A DNA stretch of 64,000 bases from Tateyamaria omphalii (GTDB lineage: Bacteria; Pseudomonadota; Alphaproteobacteria; Rhodobacterales; Rhodobacteraceae): assembly GCF_014651375.1 (NCBI RefSeq), contig NZ_BMWT01000004.1, positions 62,001 through 126,000 of the forward strand. Direction: 5' to 3'. The stretch's first letter is position 1; every line of letters starts with the position of its first letter. The position numbers and the translations under genes are program-made. Below are positions 20,195-28,687 of the stretch, piece by piece. The notes beneath the pieces are model-generated. The model did not search any database. It was not told the origin of the DNA and saw only the letters and a program-made list of their open reading frames with translations.

Positions 20195-20958
20195 TCCCGC
20201 GCCTGCCTGCCGCCTTTCTCGGTGCGCCACTGGCGCACCGTGCCCTGCATGACGTGACCGACGGTCGCCCTGAAAACAGCCGGGCCGCCATTCGCGCGGC
20301 CATCGCGCATGGCTACGGGATCGAGATCGACGTGCAGCTCAGCGCGGACAATCAGGCGATGGTGTTTCACGACTATGCGCTGGACCGTCTGGCCGAAGGG
20401 ACCGGCCCCGTGCGCGTTGTCCCCGCGGGGACACTGGGGCAGATGCCACTCAAAGGCGGTGACGAAGGCATCCCGACCTTGCCCGAGGTACTTGAGATCG
20501 TTGCAGGGCAAGTTCCGCTGCTGATCGAGATCAAGGATCAGGACGGCGCGATGGGTGACAATCTCGGTCCGCTGGAGCAGGCCACGGCAGATGCATTGAA
20601 AGGGTACGATGGCCCCGTAGCCCTCATGTCTTTCAACCCGCACAGCGTGGCGCGCATGGCCGCGCTTTGCCCCGAGATCCCGCGTGGATTGGTCACCAGT
20701 GCCTACACTGTCGAGGATTGGCCTCTGAATGCCGCGACACGCGATCACCTGCGCGACATCCCGGATTTCGACCGGGTTGGCGCGTCCTTCATCAGTCACG
20801 AGGCGGCAGACCTCGCCCGTCTGTGTGTCGCAGAGCTGAAAGCCACCGGTGCCAACATCCTCTGCTGGACCATCCGATCGCCTGAAGAAGAAGCACAAGC
20901 GCGCGAGGTCGCCGAAAATGTGACCTTCGAAGGCTACCTTGCCCCCCATCCCGGTTGA
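20191..20958 (+). CDS. glycerophosphodiester phosphodiesterase
   Basis: A 255-residue GDPD-family TIM barrel. Catalytic and metal residues are visible: AHRALHD (His16/Arg17), PENS (Glu28), GIEIDVQ (about 43-49) and VFHD (about 58-61), then LLIEIKD on a later strand. It releases glycerol-3-phosphate from deacylated phospholipids. There is no signal peptide, so it is cytosolic. It overlaps ridA by four bases at its start. A FemAB-like gene follows 65 bp further on, preceded by its own ribosome site. Confidence 0.9.
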   Translation: MIPRLPAAFLGAPLAHRALHDVTDGRPENSRAAIRAAIAHGYGIEIDVQLSADNQAMVFHDYALDRLAEGTGPVRVVPAGTLGQMPLKGGDEGIPTLPEVLEIVAGQVPLLIEIKDQDGAMGDNLGPLEQATADALKGYDGPVALMSFNPHSVARMAALCPEIPRGLVTSAYTVEDWPLNAATRDHLRDIPDFDRVGASFISHEAADLARLCVAELKATGANILCWTIRSPEEEAQAREVAENVTFEGYLAPHPG

Positions 20959-21023
20959 ACCGCGCCACGCGCGGCACACATTCAGTGGTCGAAGTGCAGG
21001 GGAACACCCCCGGAAAGACTTGC

Positions 21024-22211
21024 GTGTCCGAACAAGAAATTGAAATCCGTGTGTTGCCCAGCCTGTCCGCCGTTTTAGAAACGGATTGGGACGCCTGCGC
21101 CTGCCCCGAGGCTGCAAATGGTGGCCGGCCTAATGATCCCTTCACCACGTACCGCTTTCTAAAGGCGCTGGAAGACAGCAACTCGGTCGGACCCGGCACC
21201 GGTTGGCAACCGCAATACCTGCAGGCGATGGCGGCGGGGCAGACCATCGGCTTTGCACCGATGTACGCCAAAAGCCACAGCCAGGGCGAATACATCTTTG
21301 ATCACAACTGGGCCCACGCGTTCGAACGAGCGGGGGGACGGTACTACCCGAAACTGCAAATCGCGGTGCCTCACACACCGGCCACCGGTCGGCGGTTCCT
21401 GACACATCCGGATTTTCCTGAACTTGGGATGCGGGGACTGATCTCTGGCGCGGTGCAGCTTGGTGAAAACAACAAACTCAGTTCACTGCATGTCACCTTC
21501 TGTACAGAAGCAGAACGGGACTTCGGCGCTGATCTGGGCCTGATGGCCCGGACCACGCAGCAGTTTCACTGGCTGAACGACGGGTATGAGACGTTTGATG
21601 ACTTCCTCGCCTCACTCTCCAGCCGCAAGCGCAAGAACATCCGCAAGGAACGGCAGCGCGCTCAGGATTTCGGCGGCACCATCCACGTGCTCACGGGCGA
21701 TGATCTGAGGCCTGAGCATTGGGATGCGTTCTGGATTTTTTATCAGGACACTGGCGCGCGCAAATGGGGCACGCCCTATCTGACCCGCCGCTTTTTTGAC
21801 ATCGCGCACGAGACTTTGGCTGATGACTTGGCATTGGTTCTTGCCGAACGAGATGGGCGCTACGTGGCGGGTGCGTTGAATTTTTTCGGCGCGGAAACGC
21901 TCTTTGGCCGCTACTGGGGATGTATCGAGCATCACCCCTGCCTACATTTTGAACTGTGCTACTATCAGGCCATCGACATCGCCATACAACACGGGTTGGC
22001 CCGGGTCGAGGCGGGGGCACAGGGGGAACACAAGCTGGCGCGTGGCTATCTGCCGACGCAGACCCACAGCCTGCATTGGTTGGGTGATCCGGGATTTGCC
22101 GACGCGGTTGCCCGCTACCTCGAAGCCGAACGTGAGGCGGTGGAAGAGGAGATCGAAATCCTCACGGATTACGGGCCTTTCAAGAAGGTTCAGATCGAGG
22201 AACAGGAATGA
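21024..22211 (+). CDS. FemAB-like GNAT protein (DUF482 family)
   Basis: A 395-residue protein of the DUF482/FemAB-like family, with DWDACACPE near the start, [34 protein letters not shown] regions and [13 protein letters not shown] (about 201-213). The C-terminal GNAT half has [14 protein letters not shown] near residue 342. Related proteins are predicted to act in peptidoglycan or surface-polymer modification using aminoacyl- or acyl-donors. A GTG at 21024 is chosen because a GGAAAG ribosome site lies 6 bp upstream; the frame is open back to a TTG at 20955 that overlaps the previous stop. Its end overlaps phhB by four bases. Confidence 0.82.
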   Translation: MSEQEIEIRVLPSLSAVLETDWDACACPEAANGGRPNDPFTTYRFLKALEDSNSVGPGTGWQPQYLQAMAAGQTIGFAPMYAKSHSQGEYIFDHNWAHAFERAGGRYYPKLQIAVPHTPATGRRFLTHPDFPELGMRGLISGAVQLGENNKLSSLHVTFCTEAERDFGADLGLMARTTQQFHWLNDGYETFDDFLASLSSRKRKNIRKERQRAQDFGGTIHVLTGDDLRPEHWDAFWIFYQDTGARKWGTPYLTRRFFDIAHETLADDLALVLAERDGRYVAGALNFFGAETLFGRYWGCIEHHPCLHFELCYYQAIDIAIQHGLARVEAGAQGEHKLARGYLPTQTHSLHWLGDPGFADAVARYLEAEREAVEEEIEILTDYGPFKKVQIEEQE

Positions 22212-22504
22212 TGGAAAAGCTGAGTGAGGAGACGCGGACCACGCTGCTGGATCCGCTGCTTGCCACCGGGTGGGCTGTGACCGACGGGCGCGATGCGATC
22301 CACAAGACCTTTGAGTTTGCCGACTTCGTGGATGCTTTTGCATGGATGACCCGCGCGGCCATCTGGGCGGAAAAGTGGGATCACCACCCCGAGTGGTTCA
22401 ATGTCTACAAGCGGGTGGAAGTGACGCTTACGACGCATGACGTGGGTGGGCTGAGCCCGCTGGATGTGAAACTGGCTCGCAAGTTGGACAGCTTGGCCGA
22501 ATAA
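22208..22504 (+). CDS. phhB: 4a-hydroxytetrahydrobiopterin dehydratase (pterin-4a-carbinolamine dehydratase)
   Basis: A 98-residue protein of normal PCD length. The active-site block [19 protein letters not shown] is at about residues 56-74, with His59, His60 and Pro61, and a further His77 lies in [10 protein letters not shown]. It dehydrates the carbinolamine that aromatic amino acid hydroxylases form; in bacteria without phenylalanine hydroxylase, PCD homologues may serve molybdopterin or other functions. No hydroxylase gene is nearby. The ATG at 22208 overlaps the previous stop, with GAGGAA as the ribosome site; a second ATG follows directly. A bidirectional terminator lies just downstream. 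Confidence 0.92.
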   Translation: MMEKLSEETRTTLLDPLLATGWAVTDGRDAIHKTFEFADFVDAFAWMTRAAIWAEKWDHHPEWFNVYKRVEVTLTTHDVGGLSPLDVKLARKLDSLAE

Positions 22505-22532
22505 GGCGGGCCGCGTGGACGTGATCCAAATG

Positions 22533-22560
22533 AAAAAGGCCCCCGGATCGGGGGCCTTTT
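22533..22560. terminator. bidirectional intrinsic terminator
   Basis: A strong stem (GGCCCCCG with CGGGGGCC, loop GAT) flanked by A5 on the left and T4 on the right, so it can stop both the phhB transcript on the plus strand and the convergent peroxiredoxin transcript on the minus strand. Confidence 0.9.
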
Positions 22561-22584
22561 ACGTCATATTGATTTGGCGCGGGT

Positions 22585-23073
22585 TCAGATCGCTTCCAGC
22601 AGGGCCTCACCACCGGACACGTCGCAGACGCCGGGGTTTTCTTCTTCCTGCAGCACGATCACTTTGCCGTCTTCGACGACCATCGCGTAGCGTGTCGAAC
22701 GATCATAGAGGCCCACGGGCGGGGCTGTGAACGCACGGCCCATGGCCTTGGTAAAGGTCGCATCCGGATCACCCAGCATCGTGATGCCCGCCTTGGTGGC
22801 ACCTGTTGCCTCGCCCCAGGCGCCCATGACGAAGGGGTCGTTGACAGAGACACAGATCACCTCGTCCACGCCCTTGCTGTCGAAACCATCCTTGGTTCGG
22901 ATAAAGCTGGGCACATGGGCGGTGCTGCAGGTGCCGGTATAGGCACCGGGGAGGGCAAAGATCACAACTTTGCGGCCCTTGGTCTTGTCGCTCAATTGCA
23001 CCTGTTCGGGGCCTTCTGCACCCAGGTGAACAAGTGTCGCATCGGGCAGCGTGTCGCCTACAGAAATTGCCAT
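22585..23073 (-). CDS. peroxiredoxin, Prx5 type
   Basis: A 162-residue thiol peroxidase. The peroxidatic Cys49 sits in PGAYTGTCSTAHVPS, which is the Prx5 motif, and the possible resolving Cys150 is in NPGVCDVSG close to the C terminus. Members of this group reduce hydrogen peroxide and alkyl hydroperoxides with glutathione/glutaredoxin or thioredoxin as donor. The ATG at 23073 begins the conserved MAISVGDTLPDATL; the frame extends upstream without similarity. It is divergent from a ferredoxin-reductase-like flavoprotein gene. Confidence 0.92.
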   Translation of the reverse strand: MAISVGDTLPDATLVHLGAEGPEQVQLSDKTKGRKVVIFALPGAYTGTCSTAHVPSFIRTKDGFDSKGVDEVICVSVNDPFVMGAWGEATGATKAGITMLGDPDATFTKAMGRAFTAPPVGLYDRSTRYAMVVEDGKVIVLQEEENPGVCDVSGGEALLEAI

Positions 23074-23159
23074 TGTTTGCGCCTTTCTTGGAATTGCGTC
23101 TGTCTTCTTCTGCGATATAGGCTGCACTACGGCAAAGGGCGAGGGTAAAGGTGAATCAC

Positions 23160-24362
23160 ATGAGCCATGTTGTGGTGATCGGAGCAGGGCAGGCGGGGTC
23201 GTCTTGCGTTGCCAAACTGCGCAATGGCGGGTTCGAAGGGCGCGTGACGCTGATCGGGTCGGAGCCTGCGTTGCCCTACCAGCGCCCGCCGTTGTCCAAG
23301 GCCTATCTTCTGGGTGATATGCCGCTGGAGCGGATGTTCCTGCGGCCTGACAGCTTTTACACCGACAACACTATTGATGTGCGGACCGGGCAGACCGTGA
23401 CGGCCATTGATACCGCATCCCAGACAGTCACGGTTGGGGACGAGGTTTTGGAATACACCGACCTTGTGCTGACCACCGGGTCCGCTCCGCGCCGTTTGCC
23501 TGCTGCCATAGGTGGTGATCTGGACGGTGTCTTCACCGTGCGCGATCTTGCAGACGTGGACATGATGGCGCCGTGGTGCAAGTCGGGCAAGACGGCACTG
23601 ATCGTTGGCGGCGGCTATATCGGGCTTGAGGCGGCGGCGGTGTGCTGCAAGCTTGGCCTGAACGTGGTTCTTGTTGAAATGGCGGATCGCATCCTGCAGC
23701 GGGTCGCCGCGGCGGAAACCAGTAACTACTTCCGCGACTTGCACCAGAGCCATGGCGTGGATTTGCGCGAAGGGGTGGGCCTGACGCGGCTGATCGGAGA
23801 CGGGACGGTTTCTGGGGCAGAGTTGACGGACGGCACGACACTGGACGTGGATGTTGTGATTGTAGGCGTTGGTATTTCGCCGGGCACCGAACTGGCAGAA
23901 GCCGCCGGGATCACAATCGACAACGGCATCGCCACGGATGCCCAGGGCCGCACTTCTGCGCCCCATGTCTGGGCCGCGGGCGATTGCGCATCCTTCCCCT
24001 ATCGCGGCGACCGCATACGGCTGGAAAGTGTCCCGAACGCCATTGATCAGGCCGAATGCGTGGCGGAAAATATCATGGGAGCGGAAAAGGACTATGTCGC
24101 CCGTCCGTGGTTCTGGTCTGATCAGTATGATGTGAAACTGCAGATCGCCGGGCTGAACACCGGCTACGACCGGGTCGTGACGCGGGATGGCGGGGTGGCC
24201 AAGTCCTTCTGGTACTACGCGGGTGACAGGCTGCTGGCTGTGGACGCGGCCAATGACCCGCGGGCCTACATGATCGGCAAACGGCTGATCGAGGCAGGCA
24301 AGTCGGCAGACCCGGCGGTGGTCGCAGACCCCGGTGGCGACCTCAAGGCGCTCTTGAAGTGA
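23160..24362 (+). CDS. FAD-dependent NAD(P)H oxidoreductase, ferredoxin/rubredoxin reductase type
   Basis: A 400-residue flavoprotein of the pyridine-nucleotide-disulfide oxidoreductase superfamily without the redox disulfide. The FAD Rossmann motif VVIGAGQAGSS is at the N terminus, followed by LPYQRPPLSK (about 37-46), the NAD(P) motif VGGGYIGLEAA (about 146-156) and HVWAAGDCASFP (about 267-278). The C-terminal WFWSDQYDVKLQIAG is typical of putidaredoxin or rhodocoxin reductases. It would pass electrons to a 2Fe-2S ferredoxin, for example for a P450 or dioxygenase; no partner is nearby. The ATG at 23160 and a GTG at 23151 are both possible starts. It overlaps rsmD by four bases. Confidence 0.88.
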   Translation: MSHVVVIGAGQAGSSCVAKLRNGGFEGRVTLIGSEPALPYQRPPLSKAYLLGDMPLERMFLRPDSFYTDNTIDVRTGQTVTAIDTASQTVTVGDEVLEYTDLVLTTGSAPRRLPAAIGGDLDGVFTVRDLADVDMMAPWCKSGKTALIVGGGYIGLEAAAVCCKLGLNVVLVEMADRILQRVAAAETSNYFRDLHQSHGVDLREGVGLTRLIGDGTVSGAELTDGTTLDVDVVIVGVGISPGTELAEAAGITIDNGIATDAQGRTSAPHVWAAGDCASFPYRGDRIRLESVPNAIDQAECVAENIMGAEKDYVARPWFWSDQYDVKLQIAGLNTGYDRVVTRDGGVAKSFWYYAGDRLLAVDAANDPRAYMIGKRLIEAGKSADPAVVADPGGDLKALLK

Positions 24363-24904
24363 GGATCATTGCGGGTCGCTGGCGTGGCGTGCCTCTGGCG
24401 ACCGTGGGCAAGGGCGATCCGGGCGCGCATCTGCGTCCAACGCCCGACCGTGTGCGCGAAAGCCTCTTTTCCATGCTGACCCATCGCGGGGTGATTGAAG
24501 GGGCGCATGTGCTGGACCTGTTTGCCGGGACGGGTGCCTTGGGGTTCGAGGCGCTGTCACGGGGGGGTAAGGCAGCGGTGTTCGTGGAAAACGGCCGGGT
24601 TGGACAAAAGCTGATCACACAGAACATCCAGAAGCTGGAGGCAGGCGAGCAGGCGCAGCTGATGCGCAGCGATGCGACGCAGGCCATGGCGTGGGCGGGC
24701 GCGCCGTTCGATCTGGTCTTTCTCGACCCGCCATATGGCAAAGGGATGGGAGAGAAGGCGTTGAATGTGGTTCGGGACTGGTGCGCGCCCGAGGCCGTGA
24801 TCGTGTGGGAAGAAAGCGCTCCGATGATGGCGCCTGACGGTTACGAGGTGCTGGACCAACGGCGGTTCGGCGGCACACACGTCACGCTGCTTGAGAGGCT
24901 GTAA
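24359..24904 (+). CDS. rsmD: 16S rRNA (guanine(966)-N2)-methyltransferase
   Basis: A 181-residue RsmD. It starts MRIIAGRWRG, has LRPTPDRVRESLFSML (about 25-40), the SAM motif VLDLFAGTGALGFEALSRG (about 51-69) and the catalytic DPPYGKG (about 123-129). It methylates G966 of 16S rRNA in the assembled small subunit. The start is a GTG overlapping the stop of the flavoprotein gene, so the two are coupled. The TAA stop is part of a GTAAGG palindromic repeat. Confidence 0.95.
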   Translation: MRIIAGRWRGVPLATVGKGDPGAHLRPTPDRVRESLFSMLTHRGVIEGAHVLDLFAGTGALGFEALSRGGKAAVFVENGRVGQKLITQNIQKLEAGEQAQLMRSDATQAMAWAGAPFDLVFLDPPYGKGMGEKALNVVRDWCAPEAVIVWEESAPMMAPDGYEVLDQRRFGGTHVTLLERL

Positions 24905-25040
24905 GGCGGAGGTGCCCTCCGCCCGGCGCACCACAGGTGCGCCTTACAGGTTTTCCTCAGCGCGTCATGCAGATGTATTTCAGGTGCAGCAAGCTGCCCC
25001 TTACAGGACTGGTAAGGCGGACGTGTCGTCCGCCCCGCCC
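24901..25040. repeat. cluster of four GTAAGG/CCCCGC palindromic repeats
   Basis: Copies at 24901-24924 (arms CGGAGG/CCTCCG), 24925-24947 (opposite orientation, arms CGCACC/GGTGCG), a decayed one at 24981-25004 ending CCTTAC, and 25012-25040 (arms CGGACG/CGTCCG with loop TGT). The first begins inside the rsmD stop codon and the last ends directly at the map stop. The cluster fills the whole gap between the convergent rsmD and map genes. Confidence 0.85.
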
Positions 25041-25865
25041 TTAGCCATATGTCGGGTGAAAGGTCCCTGCAGGCGACAGGGTAAAGATCTCAACCCCATC
25101 CTCGGTCACGCCCACCGAATGCTCGAACTGGGCTGACAAGGACTTGTCGCGCGTCACGGCGGTCCAATCGTCAGACAGCGTTTTGGTCTCCGGACGGCCA
25201 AGGTTCACCATCGGTTCAATGGTAAAGAACATCCCGGGCTCAAGCACGGCACCAGTGCCTGGACGGCCATAGTGCAAAACATTAGGGGGCGCATGGAACA
25301 CGCGGCCCAGCCCGTGCCCGCAGAAATCGCGCACGACGGACATGCGATGGCTTTCGACAAAGCTCTGGATGGCATAGCCAATGTCGCCAAACGTATTGCC
25401 GGGCTTCACCGCTTCAATCCCACGCATCAGGCTGTCATGGGTCACTTCGATCAGACGCTCGGCCTTGCGGGGCAGTTTGCCAGCTACGAACATGCGGCTC
25501 GTGTCGCCGTACCAGCCATCAACAATGACCGTGACATCGATGTTCAGGATGTCGCCATCCTTCAGAACCTTGTCGCCGGGAATGCCGTGGCAGACAACAT
25601 GGTTCACACTGATGCAGCTGGCGTGCTGATACCCCTTGTAACCAATGGTGGCCGAGGTCGCGCCAGCCGCCTCGACCATGTCGGTGATGACCTTGTCGAT
25701 CGCACCCGTCGTCTGGCCCGGAAACACGTGGGCCGACATCGCGTCCAGAATCTCGGCCGCAAGCCGACCTGCCGCGTGCATCCCGGCAAAGTCCGAAGGG
25801 TCATAGATGCGTATACCGTCCTTGGTCAGACGGCCACGAGTATCACGGTCCAAAGTGCGCTCCAT
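25041..25865 (-). CDS. map: methionine aminopeptidase, type I
   Basis: A 274-residue enzyme with the pita-bread fold. Visible marks are SVNHVVCHGIPG (about 96-107), DILNIDVTVIVDGWYGDTSRMF with two metal-binding Asp residues (about 114-135), GHGLGRVFHAPPNV with the metal His (about 190-203), FFTIEPMV and SAQFEHSVGV with two metal Glu residues. It removes initiator Met from nascent proteins. The ATG at 25865 is the only start that keeps the N-terminal region; the first 20 residues are an extension relative to E. coli. Confidence 0.95.
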   Translation of the reverse strand: MERTLDRDTRGRLTKDGIRIYDPSDFAGMHAAGRLAAEILDAMSAHVFPGQTTGAIDKVITDMVEAAGATSATIGYKGYQHASCISVNHVVCHGIPGDKVLKDGDILNIDVTVIVDGWYGDTSRMFVAGKLPRKAERLIEVTHDSLMRGIEAVKPGNTFGDIGYAIQSFVESHRMSVVRDFCGHGLGRVFHAPPNVLHYGRPGTGAVLEPGMFFTIEPMVNLGRPETKTLSDDWTAVTRDKSLSAQFEHSVGVTEDGVEIFTLSPAGTFHPTYG

Positions 25866-25915
25866 AAGCGTTCATCTGTCAAACATACTGCACTGCGGCA
25901 ATAAGGGCCAGTGGG

Positions 25916-26620
25916 TCAGATGACCACGGCCAACGGCGCACCCACCTGTACGCCCGCGGGCGTAATATGGGAGCTGAGACATAGGGTTTCCACCCCCGCC
26001 CCGGACGAGGCCGCATACGCAGCAGCATATCCCGGATCGATGTCGCTGGCGAGGGCGAAGCGATCACAATCGGTGCGCTGCACCAGGTACAGCATCACCG
26101 CCCGATGCCCTGCGCCCACCATGCGGGACAGTTCCTGCAAGTGCTTCGCCCCACGGGCGGTGACGGAATCGGGGAACTCCGCCAGACCGTTCTGACGGGA
26201 CAGGGTCACAGATTTCACCTCGACATAGGCGTCCGGCAGCCCGTCGCCTTGCAGTAGAAAGTCGATCCGGCTGCCCTCGCCATATTTTTGTTCGGGTCGC
26301 ACGGTCGTGTAGCCCTCAAAACCAGGCACCTCGCGTGCCTCAAAGGCAGCGCGCAGGGCTTTGTTCGGCACAGAGGTATCCACGCCTGTGAAATGCCCGC
26401 CTTCATGCTCAACCAGCCGCCAGCCGAATTTCAGCTTCTTCTTGGGATCGTCATTGGGCTCCAACCAGATCCGCAAGCCCGGATCCGCCAGCCCCATCAT
26501 CGACCCGGGATTGGCGCAATGGGCCACCACCTCGCGCCCATCCTCCAACCGGCAATCGGCCAGAAAGCGTTTGTAGCGGCGGATCAGCGTGGCGGGCACA
26601 AGTTCGGTTTGAAAGCGCAT
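25916..26620 (-). CDS. sfsA: SfsA family protein (DNA/RNA nuclease domain homologue)
   Basis: A 234-residue protein of normal SfsA length. Marks are MRFQTELVPATLIRRYKRFLAD, VAHCANPGSMMG (about 32-43), the PD-(D/E)XK-like GSRIDFLLQG followed by AYVEVKSVTLS (about 117-145) and FPDSVTARGAKHLQEL (about 152-167). E. coli SfsA was named for sugar fermentation stimulation; the fold suggests a nuclease. The ATG at 26620 begins the conserved part; the frame extends upstream without similarity. It is divergent from the MoaB-like gene and downstream of nothing on its own strand but map, 50 bp away. Confidence 0.92.
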   Translation of the reverse strand: MRFQTELVPATLIRRYKRFLADCRLEDGREVVAHCANPGSMMGLADPGLRIWLEPNDDPKKKLKFGWRLVEHEGGHFTGVDTSVPNKALRAAFEAREVPGFEGYTTVRPEQKYGEGSRIDFLLQGDGLPDAYVEVKSVTLSRQNGLAEFPDSVTARGAKHLQELSRMVGAGHRAVMLYLVQRTDCDRFALASDIDPGYAAAYAASSGAGVETLCLSSHITPAGVQVGAPLAVVI

Positions 26621-26680
26621 GGGGGCAGGCCTATACCGTGATTGGCCCCTCAACAAGACGGGGCAAGAAGGAAGCACAAG

Positions 26681-27403
26681 ATGCCGAACCCCACCGCCGC
26701 CATGCTGGTGATCGGAGACGAGATTCTCTCGGGCCGCACCCGCGATGCCAACATGCACCATCTTGCGGGCCAACTGACCGAACACGGCATCGACCTGAAA
26801 GAGGTGCGCGTTGTCAGTGATGACAAGCATGCGATTGTTGCAGCCGTCCGTGCTTTGTCAGACGCATACGACACCGTTTTCACCTCGGGGGGCATCGGCC
26901 CCACCCATGATGACATCACGGCTGACTGCATCGCGGCGGCTTTTGACACGCATATCGACATACGTGATGACGCCCGTGCCATTCTGGCCGAACACTATGC
27001 AAAATCCGGGACTGAATTGAATGCCGCGCGCCTGCGCATGGCACGCATCCCGGATGGGGCTGCCCTGATCGACAATCCGGTCTCGGCCGCGCCAGGTTTC
27101 ACGATCCAGAACGTTCACGTCATGGCGGGTGTGCCATCGGTGTTTCAGGCAATGGTCGCCTCTGTCCTGCCGACCTTGACGGGTGGCGCGCCACTCATCT
27201 CGAAAACCCTGCGGATCGAGCGGGGCGAGGGTGATATCGCGGGTCCCTTGGGTGAATTGGCCGCAGCCCACCCTGATCTCAGCATCGGCTCATACCCGTT
27301 CATCCAGAACGGGCGCTTTGGGGCCAATGTTGTCATTCGCGGTACGGATGGGGCCGAAGTGGACGCGGCGCTCAGCGCGTTGTCGGATCACTTTCCGGCA
27401 TGA
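26681..27403 (+). CDS. molybdopterin-binding domain protein (CinA N-terminal/MoaB-like)
   Basis: A 240-residue protein with the MoCF_biosynth fold: AMLVIGDEILSGRTRDAN (about 7-24), RVVSDD (about 45-50) and FTSGGIGPTHDDIT (about 68-81), which is the signature of CinA/MoaB-type domains. Only the N-terminal half of CinA is present, so there is no nicotinamide-nucleotide amidase domain. Such stand-alone proteins are widespread in alphaproteobacteria; their substrate is unclear and may be a molybdopterin or NMN-related compound. The ATG at 26681 has an AAGGAAG ribosome site. The stop overlaps the next gene by four bases. Confidence 0.85.
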   Translation: MPNPTAAMLVIGDEILSGRTRDANMHHLAGQLTEHGIDLKEVRVVSDDKHAIVAAVRALSDAYDTVFTSGGIGPTHDDITADCIAAAFDTHIDIRDDARAILAEHYAKSGTELNAARLRMARIPDGAALIDNPVSAAPGFTIQNVHVMAGVPSVFQAMVASVLPTLTGGAPLISKTLRIERGEGDIAGPLGELAAAHPDLSIGSYPFIQNGRFGANVVIRGTDGAEVDAALSALSDHFPA

Positions 27404-28122
27404 CTGACGGGGCTGCGTTTTACGCTGCCATAGATGGCACATGGCCTGCAGCAAAGGTCACACGCGTCGGCCCGTGGGCCATCCGCGACGGGCAAGGCGG
27501 TGGAAAACGGGTTTCGGCGGCAACGGCTGAGGGGGCGGCGCTGGTTTCAGACCTTGGCGCCGCAGAGGCGGCGATGCGGGACATCGGGCAGACACCGCTT
27601 TTTATGGTCCGACAGGGCGAAGACGCGCTTGATCACCTGCTCGACGCCCAAGGCTACACCATTGTTGACCCCACGAACGGCTACATTGCACCCGTTGCGA
27701 CGCTGACCGACATCCCGATCCCGCGCGTCACCGCCTTCTCCATCTGGGAACCTCTGGCAATCATGGAAGATATCTGGGCCGCAGGGGGCATCGGACCTGC
27801 GCGCCTTGCCGTGATGCACCGGGCCAAGGTGAAAACGGCCATCCTCGCCCGGCACAAGGACAAGCCAGCAGGCACCGCCTTTGCCGCAATCCACGATGGC
27901 ATCGCCATGGTGCACGCGGTCGAAGTGCTGGCCCACCAGCGCCGACAGGGCGTCGCGCAATGGATCATGCGGCGCGCGGCGTTCTGGGCGGCGGAAAACG
28001 GCGCAGATCAGATCGCTGTGCTGACCACAGCGGCGAATGGTCCCGCCAATGCGCTTTATCGGGGGTTGGGGTTCCGACAGGTCTGTGGCTATCATTACCG
28101 CACAGCGCCGGAGACCACATGA
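27400..28122 (+). CDS. GNAT-family N-acetyltransferase
   Basis: A 240-residue protein. The GNAT fold is in the C-terminal half: MVHAVEVLAHQRRQGVAQWIMRR (a region at about 168-190) is motif A, with QRRQGVA as the acetyl-CoA loop, and ANALYRGLGF (about 216-225) is motif B. The N-terminal half may form a second, decayed GNAT-like lobe. The acceptor is unknown. It overlaps the MoaB-like gene upstream and the AhpD-like gene downstream by four bases each, so all three should be translated together. Confidence 0.82.
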   Translation: MTDGAAFYAAIDGTWPAAKVTRVGPWAIRDGQGGGKRVSAATAEGAALVSDLGAAEAAMRDIGQTPLFMVRQGEDALDHLLDAQGYTIVDPTNGYIAPVATLTDIPIPRVTAFSIWEPLAIMEDIWAAGGIGPARLAVMHRAKVKTAILARHKDKPAGTAFAAIHDGIAMVHAVEVLAHQRRQGVAQWIMRRAAFWAAENGADQIAVLTTAANGPANALYRGLGFRQVCGYHYRTAPETT

Positions 28123-28685
28123 CAGACCAGCCCACCGCCCTCGACCTTCCCATGGTCGATCCACTGCCCGAGGCCACGCAAAAGTATTTCGATGTGTGCA
28201 TGGACAAGCTGGGCATGGTCCCGAACGTGCTGAAAGCGCATGCGTTTGATATCGACAAGCTGAACGCCTTTACCGCGCTCTACAACGACCTGATGCTGGC
28301 CGATAGCGGGCTGAGCAAGCTGGAGCGCGAGATGGTGGCCGTCGTCGTCAGCGCCACGAACCGCTGCTACTACTGCCTGACGGCCCATGGGGCTGCGGTG
28401 CGCCAACTGTCAGGAAACCCGGAATTGGGCGAGCAACTGGTGATGAACTGGCGCGTGGCGGATGTGACACCGCGCCAAAGGGCGATGCTGATCTTTGCCG
28501 AGAAGGTCACGCTCGCCTCTGCCCAAGTCGAGGAAGATGACCGGCAAGCTCTGCGAGACCATGGCCTGACCGACCGCGACATCTGGGACCTGATCAATGT
28601 GGCTGCGTTTTTCAACATGTCGAACCGGGTCGCCAGCGCCACGGCCATGATGCCCAACCCTGAATACCACGCACAGGCGCGTTGA
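28119..28685 (+). CDS. AhpD-like peroxidase-related protein (carboxymuconolactone decarboxylase family)
   Basis: A 188-residue all-helical protein. The redox motif is EREMVAVVVSATNRCYYCLTAH (a region at about 69-90), with the E...CxxC...H arrangement of AhpD; the pair CYYC is at about 84-87. These proteins act as thiol peroxidases or as reductants of peroxiredoxins. The N-terminal LDLPMVDPLPEATQKYF is typical of the peroxidase-related subgroup. It overlaps the GNAT gene by four bases and is 2 bp from the OmpA-type gene. Confidence 0.87.
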   Translation: MTDQPTALDLPMVDPLPEATQKYFDVCMDKLGMVPNVLKAHAFDIDKLNAFTALYNDLMLADSGLSKLEREMVAVVVSATNRCYYCLTAHGAAVRQLSGNPELGEQLVMNWRVADVTPRQRAMLIFAEKVTLASAQVEEDDRQALRDHGLTDRDIWDLINVAAFFNMSNRVASATAMMPNPEYHAQAR

Positions 28686-28687
28686 CG